This document shows, in pieces, positions 1 through 6,352 of a stretch of DNA of 12,149 nucleotides. The notes below the pieces were generated by a model. That model was given only the letters and a program-made list of their open reading frames with translations. It did not search any database and was not told where the DNA came from. The first letter of the stretch is position 1, and every line of letters begins with the position of its first letter. Origin of the DNA: Bacteroidales bacterium UBA6346 (lineage in GTDB: Bacteria > Bacteroidota > Bacteroidia > Bacteroidales > UBA932); assembly GCA_002438905.1 (NCBI GenBank), contig DJSA01000072.1, positions 24,023 through 36,171 on the forward strand. The letters run 5' to 3'. A program made the translations under genes and the position numbers.

Positions 1-54
1 ATAAAAATAAATGTGAGAAAAATTAAAACAGCTTCTTAGACTCAAACGCGAACG

Positions 55-927
55 ATGGAGAACAGACAATTATATATCGACTTTGAGGCTTACGATCAGA
101 TACCCGAACCGCATAAGCGGGAGAAGGCTTCGGCTTGGCGTGCGGCTATAGGCCTGCAGGATGTGGATGGGCTGAAGGTGTCGGACTATCTGAAGGAGAC
201 GGCTGTAAGGCATATTGAAGGAGACATCACAATTGATGATGTGCGCGAGCAGCTGAAGTCATACTATATCAGCAAGACCGCTCATGACAAGAATGATCCG
301 GAGACGGAGGAGGCTGACCGTGTTGCTGCAAACATCACAAAGTTGCTGAGCGAGAAATCTTTCTCGTTAACCGCTTTGGAGTTCCTTAATATCCACAGAC
401 ATCTGTTTGATGACGTGTTTAAGCACGCTGGTGAGGTTCGTCCGTTTGACATCTGCAAGAAGGAGTGGGTGCTGCGGGGCGATACTGTAATATACGGGCG
501 TGCAGCTGACATAATGATGGCGTTGAAATATGACATTCAACAGGAAAAGGATTTCAGTTATAAAGGACTGACAGAGGATGAAACTGTTGAGCATATCGTT
601 GATTTCGTCACTCTTCTTTGGCAGAACCATCCGTTCCGAGAGGGTAACACCAGAACAACGGCAGTGTTCATCATCAAGTATTTACGAACCGTTGGCTTTC
701 ATGTTGACAACGATTTGTTCGCAGACAATTCGTGGTATTTCCGAAATGCTCTGGTTCGTGCCAATTACAGAAATCTAAACAACGGCATTGAACCGGACAA
801 GTCTTTCCTCATCAAGTTCTTCCGCAACCTGATGTTAGGAGAAAAGAATGAGTTGAAGAACCGTTATATGTTGATAGGCTCTGCGGAGGAAGACGGCACC
901 CCGTCAGAAATATCCTTTGACCGCTAA
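55..927 (+). CDS. Fic-domain protein, predicted AMP-transferase
   Basis: A 290-residue protein of the Fic/DOC family, which usually transfers AMP from ATP to a hydroxyl side chain of a target protein. The active-site loop HPFREGNTR lies at residues 192-200: His192 is the predicted general base, Glu196 the metal ligand and Arg200 the phosphate-binding residue. A target-docking flap is likely around residues 137-148 (EWVLRGDTVIYG). The N-terminus (about residues 24-70) resembles the antitoxin helix region found fused to many Fic proteins, but the usual (S/T)xxxE(G/N) inhibitory signature is not clear: VRHIEG at 51-56 and AIGLQD at 31-36 are both partial fits. No separate antitoxin gene is visible. 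The start at 55 is the first ATG after an in-frame TAG at 37-39; there is no clear Shine-Dalgarno sequence. The gene is A/T-rich next to the neighbouring peptidase gene (positions 541-600 have 23 G/C of 60), suggesting acquisition. The target is unknown. Confidence 0.9.
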   Translation: MENRQLYIDFEAYDQIPEPHKREKASAWRAAIGLQDVDGLKVSDYLKETAVRHIEGDITIDDVREQLKSYYISKTAHDKNDPETEEADRVAANITKLLSEKSFSLTALEFLNIHRHLFDDVFKHAGEVRPFDICKKEWVLRGDTVIYGRAADIMMALKYDIQQEKDFSYKGLTEDETVEHIVDFVTLLWQNHPFREGNTRTTAVFIIKYLRTVGFHVDNDLFADNSWYFRNALVRANYRNLNNGIEPDKSFLIKFFRNLMLGEKNELKNRYMLIGSAEEDGTPSEISFDR

Positions 928-956
928 AGGCGCAGAACTTCTTGATATTTCGTAAT

Positions 957-2198
957 TTATCTACTAGACAAGTTCAGAACATTTCCTGACAGCAGATGGT
1001 TCATCTCCACCTTGACGGAGTCGAACTGCTCGCGGAAGGCGGGGCGGAGGGGTTCGGCCGGCGGGGACTGCATCTTGAGCGGATTGATGGGCGAGCCGTT
1101 TTTCCAGACGCGGAAATCAAGATGCGGGCCTGTGGAGCGGCCTGTGGAGCCGACGTAGCCGATGACCTGACCCTGACGGACGCGGGCGCCGGTGCGGATG
1201 CCTTTGCCGTAGCCGCTGAGGTGGAGGTAGGCGGTGGTGTAGACGCTGTTGTGACGGATGCGGACGGTGTTGCCGCCGGCCCCTTCATACTTGACAGACA
1301 GCACGGTGCCGTCGCCGATTGACATCACTGGGGTGCCCTTGGGAGCAGCGTAATCGACCCCTGTGTGCGGCTGGACGCGGCGCGTGACCGGATGCCTGCG
1401 GGCATAAGAAAATCCGGAACTGACTCGCGTGAAATGCAGCGGAGCCTTGAGGAAGGCCTTGCGCATGCTCTCCCCCTTCTCGTTCCAGTAGATGTTGCCG
1501 CCGTCACCCTGGTTGAACATGTAGCAGGCAAGGGTGTCGGTCTCCCGAATGAACTGGGCGACGCGGATGGTGTCGATGTCGAGAACCTCATTTTCAACGG
1601 ACCGCTCGTCATAGACGACCCTGAATCTGTCCCCTTTCTGAAGCCCGAAGAAATCCACCGTCCACGCATACACATCAGACAGCGAGAGAATCAGAAGCGG
1701 CGAGGCTCCGGCATTCTTCATATCGACCCAAAGTGACGAATTTATCGTGACATCGGCATATTTCCGTTCAACGGTCACCTCCTTCTCGACATTCCAGGCC
1801 CCGTAAGGCGGGAAACATTTGAAAACCACGGAATTGACCCTATCCTTCTCATAGACGAGATAGCGAAGTCCGAGGGTGTCGGCTGTGTAGGCGAAGCAGT
1901 CGCGTCCGCTGCGCAGCGCCCTTGCCGGGAAGACCGAGTCCGAAGCCTGAACAAGGTCGTAGGCAGCGCGATCCGAAAGTCCGAGTCCGGAAAAAAGTTT
2001 CGAGAGAGTCTGTCCGTCACGAACCCGGAGCGTATCAACCTGCAAGGTGTCCGTCGCGAAGCCGAGAGGCCACACGATTTCTGGTTCTTCAGTCCCGGCC
2101 GAGGCTGACGCATTCTCCCCTCTCCGCTGTCCGCAGGACAAAATTATTGTCACGGCGATGACAGAGGTCAATATATACCCTAATTTTCTCATATCCAT
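957..2198 (-). CDS. MepM-like M23 metallopeptidase lipoprotein
   Basis: A 413-residue secreted M23 (LytM/lysostaphin-type) protein, predicted to cut peptide crosslinks in peptidoglycan. Residues 4-21 form a hydrophobic signal ending in ILSC, a lipobox with Cys22 as the lipidated residue, so it is probably membrane-anchored facing the periplasm. Residues about 55-130 resemble the LysM/OapA-like region of MepM proteins (DTLRVRDGQTLSKLF). The M23 core runs from about 258 to 376: HTGVD gives His278 and Asp282 as zinc ligands, YLHL gives His326, and the last motif reads GPHLDFRV (357-364). The canonical HxH is therefore His359-Leu-Asp361, with Asp where the third zinc ligand His is expected. The start at 2198 gives MDM; Met3 is an equally possible start. 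It is transcribed divergently from mraZ and converges on the fic gene. Family is certain; activity is less so because of the ligand change. Confidence 0.93.
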   Translation of the reverse strand: MDMRKLGYILTSVIAVTIILSCGQRRGENASASAGTEEPEIVWPLGFATDTLQVDTLRVRDGQTLSKLFSGLGLSDRAAYDLVQASDSVFPARALRSGRDCFAYTADTLGLRYLVYEKDRVNSVVFKCFPPYGAWNVEKEVTVERKYADVTINSSLWVDMKNAGASPLLILSLSDVYAWTVDFFGLQKGDRFRVVYDERSVENEVLDIDTIRVAQFIRETDTLACYMFNQGDGGNIYWNEKGESMRKAFLKAPLHFTRVSSGFSYARRHPVTRRVQPHTGVDYAAPKGTPVMSIGDGTVLSVKYEGAGGNTVRIRHNSVYTTAYLHLSGYGKGIRTGARVRQGQVIGYVGSTGRSTGPHLDFRVWKNGSPINPLKMQSPPAEPLRPAFREQFDSVKVEMNHLLSGNVLNLSSR

Positions 2199-2322
2199 TG
2201 GTTATTGTTTCACAATCATTTGAATCCTAAAAATACGGCTTAGCCTGCTCAAAACGGCGTTTGAAGGCACTCGGTGCATTATATACGCAACATCCCTCAT
2301 TCACCAACCGGCAAACGCACTC

Positions 2323-2330
2323 CAAATTTA
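2323..2330 (-). promoter_or_regulatory. Possible -7 promoter element for the M23 gene
   Basis: Read on the minus strand this is TAAATTTG, an exact fit to the Bacteroidetes sigma-ABfr -7 consensus TAnnTTTG. No convincing TTTG -33 element is seen 19-21 nt upstream; that region instead runs into the TGGAA repeat array. Use of this site would give a leader of roughly 115-120 nt before the M23 start. A weaker TATTTTTA nearer the gene (2228-2235) is an alternative. Confidence 0.35.
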
Positions 2331-2340
2331 GAAATTTTCG

Positions 2341-2375
2341 TGGAATATTTTGGAATAAAGTGGAAGAAAATGGAA
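2341..2375 (+). promoter_or_regulatory. Putative MraZ operator, four TGGAA direct repeats
   Basis: TGGAA occurs at 2341-2345, 2351-2355, 2361-2365 and 2371-2375, each separated by 5 nt, so all repeats lie on one helix face. E. coli MraZ is known to bind tandem TGGGN repeats with 5-nt spacers just upstream of mraZ. The same spacing, strand and position here make autoregulation by MraZ the best explanation. The array ends 9 nt before the -7 element and covers the place where a -33 element would sit, as expected for repression by occlusion. Binding by this MraZ is inferred. Confidence 0.75.
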
Positions 2376-2384
2376 AACATTTCC

Positions 2385-2392
2385 TATCTTTG
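2385..2392 (+). promoter_or_regulatory. mraZ (dcw cluster) promoter, -7 element
   Basis: TATCTTTG matches the Bacteroidetes -7 consensus TAnnTTTG exactly. Transcription would begin near 2398-2400, leaving a leader of about 25 nt before the mraZ ATG. No TTTG is found at the expected -33 distance: the nearest, at 2349-2352, is 32 nt upstream, too far. The -33 zone is occupied by the TGGAA repeats. This is the only strong promoter match seen ahead of the plus-strand cluster. Confidence 0.7.
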
Positions 2393-2424
2393 CGGAGCGT
2401 AGCGTAAAAAGGAAAAGGGAAAAT

Positions 2425-2877
2425 ATGGTATCTTTCATCGGACAATATGAAGCCAAGGTTGACGACAAGGGACGTCTCGTGTTCCCTGCCGGCTTCAAGG
2501 CCCTTCTGCCGTCCGACGAAAGCCAGAGGTTCGTCATCAAAAAGAACATCTTTGAGGATTGTCTTGAGATGTACACCAGTCAGGAATGGGGGCGTCAGTC
2601 CGAGGAATTGAAGGGAAAGGTCAATTTCCTCAAGAAGGAGCACGCTGCGTTCTGGAGAAAGTATATGCGCGACTGCGCCCAGGTGGAACTGGACGGCAAG
2701 GTCGGACGCTTTACCGTACCCAAGAGCCTTCTTGAAAGAATAGGTGTCACAAAGGAAGTTGTGTTCTCAGGCAACGACTACAAGATTGAAATCTGGGCCA
2801 AGGAGAAATTCGCGGCATCGGAGATTTCGGACGAGGAGTATCTTTCTATAGCCGAGGCACTGTCCGATTTAGGATAG
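2425..2877 (+). CDS. mraZ: Transcriptional regulator MraZ
   Basis: A 150-residue MraZ, a DNA-binding protein with two SpoVT-AbrB-like halves that forms a ring-shaped oligomer and regulates the dcw operon it heads. The first half carries the signature DDKGRLVFP at residues 13-21. The second half carries DGKVGRFTVP at 90-99, which has one residue more between the Asp and the Gly-Arg than the usual DxxGR. IEIWAKEKF at 121-129 is the conserved strand after the second signature. The length is normal for the family. The ATG follows a purine-rich leader (AAGGAAAAGGGAAAAT) and is preceded by AAT. The gene lies 12 nt upstream of rsmH, and its own promoter carries the TGGAA array described separately. 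The family assignment is secure; direct binding to that array is inference. Confidence 0.95.
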   Translation: MVSFIGQYEAKVDDKGRLVFPAGFKALLPSDESQRFVIKKNIFEDCLEMYTSQEWGRQSEELKGKVNFLKKEHAAFWRKYMRDCAQVELDGKVGRFTVPKSLLERIGVTKEVVFSGNDYKIEIWAKEKFAASEISDEEYLSIAEALSDLG

Positions 2878-2881
2878 GAGG
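2876..2881 (+). promoter_or_regulatory. Strong Shine-Dalgarno sequence of rsmH
   Basis: AGGAGG lies 8 nt before the rsmH ATG and overlaps the mraZ stop codon (TAG, 2875-2877), so ribosomes ending mraZ could re-initiate. A full-consensus Shine-Dalgarno sequence is unusual in Bacteroidetes, and it fixes the rsmH start at 2890. Confidence 0.75.
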
Positions 2882-2889
2882 CCCGGGAA

Positions 2890-3795
2890 ATGTCCGAATA
2901 CCATAACCCTGTGATGCTCAGGGAGTGCATCGAAGCATTAATTACCGACAAGTCAGGAGTTTACGCCGATGCCACATTCGGGGGCGGGGGACATTCGCGC
3001 GGCATTCTGTCTACACTTGACGCCGATGGGAGGCTCATCGCGTTCGATCGTGACGCCGATGCTCTCGCTAACGCTCCGGAAGACAGCAGGTTCACGCTAA
3101 TCAGGAACAATTTCAGGTTCATACATAATTTTATCCTTTTCGAGGGCTATAAGAACGGAATAGACGGCATTATGGCAGACCTCGGTGTCTCGTCCCATCA
3201 GTTTGACACAGCAGAGCGCGGTTTTTCCTTTCGCTACGACGCGCCGCTGGACATGAGGATGAACACCGAGGCTGCCGTGACCGCCGCCGAGATCGTCAAT
3301 TCCCGCGAAGAGGCTGAAATAGAGAAGATTCTCCGGGTGTACGGAGAGGTGGGGCAAAGCAGGAAGATGGCATCGCTTATCGTCCGCGCGAGAAAGACTT
3401 CGGCAATAGAGACCACCACGCAGCTGAACGAGGCAATAGCCCCTTGCCTGCCTAAATTCGCCGAGCACAAAGAACTCGCGAGGGTCTATCAAGCTCTGCG
3501 CATCGAGGTGAACCAGGAGATGAAGTCACTGGAGAAGTTCCTCTCGGGTGCGGCTGAATCGCTGCGGACGGGCGGACGTTTAGTCGTGATCACCTACCAC
3601 TCGCTTGAGGACCGTATGGTGAAGAACTTCATCAAGGCCGGAAACATAGAGGGTGAGGTTCATAGGGACATCTATGGGAAAGCCGACATTCCGCTCACTG
3701 CGGTGAACAGGAAGCCGATACTGCCACAGGAGGAGGAGATTGCGGGAAACACGCGCGCCCGGAGCGCAAAGTTGCGTGTGGCGGAAAAGATCTGA
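2890..3795 (+). CDS. rsmH: 16S rRNA m4C1402 methyltransferase RsmH
   Basis: A 301-residue RsmH (MraW), which uses S-adenosylmethionine to methylate N4 of cytidine 1402 in the decoding centre of 16S rRNA. Visible family motifs in order: HNPVM (5-9), the SAM-binding loop DATFGGGGHS (27-36), the acidic strand end FDRD (52-55), DLGVSSHQ (97-104), the long helical insertion typical of RsmH (about 105-205), ALRIEVNQE (202-210), YHSLEDR (236-242) and the basic C-terminal NTRARSAKLR (287-296). Length is normal. The start follows a strong Shine-Dalgarno sequence. The gene is 12 nt after mraZ and 16 nt before the FtsL-like gene, the usual second place in dcw clusters. No key residue appears missing. 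Confidence 0.97.
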   Translation: MSEYHNPVMLRECIEALITDKSGVYADATFGGGGHSRGILSTLDADGRLIAFDRDADALANAPEDSRFTLIRNNFRFIHNFILFEGYKNGIDGIMADLGVSSHQFDTAERGFSFRYDAPLDMRMNTEAAVTAAEIVNSREEAEIEKILRVYGEVGQSRKMASLIVRARKTSAIETTTQLNEAIAPCLPKFAEHKELARVYQALRIEVNQEMKSLEKFLSGAAESLRTGGRLVVITYHSLEDRMVKNFIKAGNIEGEVHRDIYGKADIPLTAVNRKPILPQEEEIAGNTRARSAKLRVAEKI

Positions 3796-3796
3796 C

Positions 3797-3803
3797 GGGA
3801 GGG
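3797..3803 (+). promoter_or_regulatory. Shine-Dalgarno sequence of the FtsL-like gene
   Basis: GGGAGGG lies 8 nt upstream of the ATG at 3812 and starts 1 nt after the rsmH stop codon. It decides the start: the reading frame stays open upstream to an ATG at 3740, but that stretch lies inside rsmH and encodes no plausible N-terminus. Confidence 0.7.
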
Positions 3804-3811
3804 ACTGGACT

Positions 3812-4147
3812 ATGAAGAAATTTCTGACATGGCTCAAGAATGCGTTCCTCACGATAGGACGCGGGGACATCCTACTGAAGCTCGGAGTCCACAGGTATCT
3901 GCCGCACATAATCTTCGCCTTTGCGGTCTGCGCTATCAGCATAGTGCTCAGCTACTATGTGGACAGAACGCTGATTGTCAGGGAGAAAAGGATGAAGGAA
4001 CTGGAATCCGCGAAGATTGTGTATTCAAGCAAATATAGGGAAATGGTATCCCTCTACAGATACACCACGGTGGAGGATATGCTCGAAAAGTCGGGCTCGG
4101 ATCTGAAGCCGCTCAGAAAACAGGCGATTGAGTTGAAAGGAAACTGA
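3812..4147 (+). CDS. FtsL-like bitopic cell division protein
   Basis: A 111-residue protein with the layout of FtsL: a basic cytoplasmic N-terminus (about 1-30), one membrane segment (about 31-49, HIIFAFAVCAISIVLSYY) and a periplasmic helix likely to form a coiled coil (about 52-88, rich in Glu, Lys and Arg). Sequence similarity to proteobacterial FtsL is not evident. The call rests on topology, on its place between rsmH and ftsI, and on the known Bacteroidetes family of FtsL-like putative division proteins in this position. FtsL partners FtsB/FtsQ and helps activate FtsW-FtsI at the septum. The stop codon is 2 nt before the ftsI ATG, so translation is probably coupled. A reading frame from 3740 was rejected as the start in favour of 3812. 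Confidence 0.82.
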   Translation: MKKFLTWLKNAFLTIGRGDILLKLGVHRYLPHIIFAFAVCAISIVLSYYVDRTLIVREKRMKELESAKIVYSSKYREMVSLYRYTTVEDMLEKSGSDLKPLRKQAIELKGN

Positions 4148-4149
4148 CT

Positions 4150-6291
4150 ATGACAAAGAAAACGGAAAATACGGGAAAGAACAATGTGACGGCAAGATGG
4201 CTTCTTGTCGCCACGGCCATCTTTGCCTTGTCCGCATTCGTTGCCATTGGAAGAATCATCTACCTACAATATTTCTGGGAACCGGATCCGAGATGCCTGG
4301 CACTGAACGACTTCAAGCTCCAGGCCAACAGGCACGTCATAAAGCCGCAGAGGGGCGACATACTTGACTGCGAGGGGCGTCTGCTAGCAATCACGATACC
4401 GACATACAGGGTCGACATCGACTGCGGCGTCAGGAAAGAATACTACAAGACACTGACGGACAAGGACAAGAAAACCGGCGAAGCGAAGGGAGTGACACTG
4501 GAAAGGGAATGGCGGCAGGACGCGAAGAAGTTCACCCATGCGCTGCCTGGGGTCCTGAAAGATGGCAGTTCGGCGTCATATTTCGAGAATGAGATTTTCA
4601 AGCGCAGACTCTCCAATGAGCCCAAAGTCAGCAAGACCCTCAAAATCGCCGACAACATAGACTACGCGACGATGATGGAACTCAAGAGACTTCCGCTGGC
4701 AAACCGGAAGCAGTACGATGGAGGTGTCATCATAACCCCGAAATACGGAAGGGACTACCCGTACGGGGAACTTGCCCGCAGAACCATCGGGTATGTGAGG
4801 AATAACGATGAGGGAAGCAGGGCAAAGGGAATCGAGGGCAGTTACAATTACGAGCTTCACGGCAAGCCGGGCATCGAATGGAGAAAGATGGTTGACGACA
4901 GGATGTGGGTGCTCGATGCCGACAGCGTTTCTGTGCCAGTCAAGAATGGTCACGATGTAAAGCTAACGCTTAACATTGACATTCAGGACATTGCGGACAG
5001 AGCTTTGAGGAAACAGGTGGAAAATGACGACAACATCGATGATGCATGCATGATTGTGATGGAGGTCGCGACCGGAGCTATTAAGGCGATGGTGAATCTT
5101 CACAAGGGAAAGAACGGCAAGTTCGAGGAGACATATAACATCGCGCTGACCCAGGCCACCGAGCCTGGCTCTGTGTTCAAGACCGTCGGTCTCATGACGC
5201 AGATTGAGGACGGAAAGGTCCGGCTCGGGACAAGAATTCCGACCAACCACGGAAAAATCAAGAACTTCCCTAAAGACAAGCATATCGTAGAATACGAGCA
5301 GAAGCACAAGAGAAACAGCATCTCGGTGCTTGAGGGACTTGAGATGTCGTCGAACTATGTGTTCACCTACATCGCGCTTGAGAACTACAGAAACAACCCA
5401 AAGGAATTCATCAGCAGGTATTATGACTATGGTTTCGGGACCAATTGGAAGTTTGACATAGAAGGGATGGCGAAAGCATCAATTCCGAATCCTGACAGCA
5501 AGGGGTGGACAAGTACTGATCTCGGTTCCATCGCCTACGGATATGCGGCCGAGGTTACCCCTCTGCACACGCTCGCGTTCTACAACGCCATAGCCAACAA
5601 GGGCAACCTTGTGAAGCCTTACATAGTAGACGAGATTCTTGAGAACGGCAAGACGGTGCGAAAGGCAAAGCCGACATCGCTGAACAGCTCCATCTGCAGC
5701 AGGGCAACGGCCGACACGCTGACGCGGGCACTCAGGAGTGTGGTGACTCGCGGAACCGGCTCAAGGCTGAAGAGCGCGAAATGCAGCGTGGCCGGAAAGA
5801 CGGGAACTTCACGAATGATGCTGGACGCCGCCACGAGGCTCAACAACGCCAAACCATACGAAAGCAAGGACGGACGGCGCCGCAACCAGGGCTCGTTTGT
5901 GGGATTCTTCCCATCGGAAGAACCTGTGTATTCGGCGATTGTGGTGGTCTATTCCGGACTTTCAAAGCAGGCCTACTACGGAGGCACGCGCCCGGCTGAG
6001 GCTTTCAAGGAGGTCGTGAACGAGATTTACGCGCTTGACCCAAGATGGAGGGAGGAAGTCAGCGAGGTGCAAGCCATGCCCAAGGCCTCGGAAAAGGTGC
6101 TGGTCACCGGAAAGAATGCACCGGTCTATGTGCCTGAACTAACCGGCATGGGGCTGAACGAGGCTCTGTACATGATTGAGAACAGCGGCTACAGATGCCG
6201 GTTCAGCGGGGTTGGACATGTGGCAAGGCAGTCGCCCTCCGCCGGAACAAAACTCGAACGGGGCGGGACTGTGACGATTGTGCTGAAATGA
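4150..6291 (+). CDS. ftsI: Septal transpeptidase FtsI (class B PBP) with PASTA domain
   Basis: A 713-residue class B penicillin-binding protein that crosslinks septal peptidoglycan. It has a short cytoplasmic N-terminus, one membrane anchor (about 17-40), the class B dimerisation/pedestal region (RGDIL at 68-72; about 60-265) and a transpeptidase domain (about 270-625). The catalytic motifs are SVFK at 341-344 (nucleophile Ser341, Lys344), SSN at 400-402 and KTG at 550-552. A single C-terminal PASTA domain (about 659-713, VPELTGMGLNEALYMIENSG...) is typical of Bacteroidetes and Firmicutes homologues and absent from E. coli FtsI. AAAGGA at 4136-4141, inside the end of the ftsL-like gene, is a suitable Shine-Dalgarno sequence 8 nt before the ATG. 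Its partner glycosyltransferase is the FtsW encoded downstream. Confidence 0.96.
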   Translation: MTKKTENTGKNNVTARWLLVATAIFALSAFVAIGRIIYLQYFWEPDPRCLALNDFKLQANRHVIKPQRGDILDCEGRLLAITIPTYRVDIDCGVRKEYYKTLTDKDKKTGEAKGVTLEREWRQDAKKFTHALPGVLKDGSSASYFENEIFKRRLSNEPKVSKTLKIADNIDYATMMELKRLPLANRKQYDGGVIITPKYGRDYPYGELARRTIGYVRNNDEGSRAKGIEGSYNYELHGKPGIEWRKMVDDRMWVLDADSVSVPVKNGHDVKLTLNIDIQDIADRALRKQVENDDNIDDACMIVMEVATGAIKAMVNLHKGKNGKFEETYNIALTQATEPGSVFKTVGLMTQIEDGKVRLGTRIPTNHGKIKNFPKDKHIVEYEQKHKRNSISVLEGLEMSSNYVFTYIALENYRNNPKEFISRYYDYGFGTNWKFDIEGMAKASIPNPDSKGWTSTDLGSIAYGYAAEVTPLHTLAFYNAIANKGNLVKPYIVDEILENGKTVRKAKPTSLNSSICSRATADTLTRALRSVVTRGTGSRLKSAKCSVAGKTGTSRMMLDAATRLNNAKPYESKDGRRRNQGSFVGFFPSEEPVYSAIVVVYSGLSKQAYYGGTRPAEAFKEVVNEIYALDPRWREEVSEVQAMPKASEKVLVTGKNAPVYVPELTGMGLNEALYMIENSGYRCRFSGVGHVARQSPSAGTKLERGGTVTIVLK

Positions 6292-6352
6292 AATTGGATA
6301 ACACGTTCGTTGATGCCGAATGATGATGCAAGGAACTGAGAAATAAAGGAAT

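Noticed and set aside
935..975. Weak inverted repeat between the converging fic and M23 genes, as a two-way terminator.
   Set aside because: The arms are about 7 bp with a bulge and a 24-nt A/T-rich loop, and no clear T-run follows.
2348..2352. TTTTG as a -33 element for the mraZ promoter.
   Set aside because: It is 32 nt upstream of the -7 element, well beyond the usual 19-21 nt.
3740..3811. N-terminal extension of the FtsL-like gene from an ATG at 3740.
   Set aside because: It would overlap the conserved end of rsmH, encodes an implausible leader, and the strong Shine-Dalgarno sequence supports the ATG at 3812.
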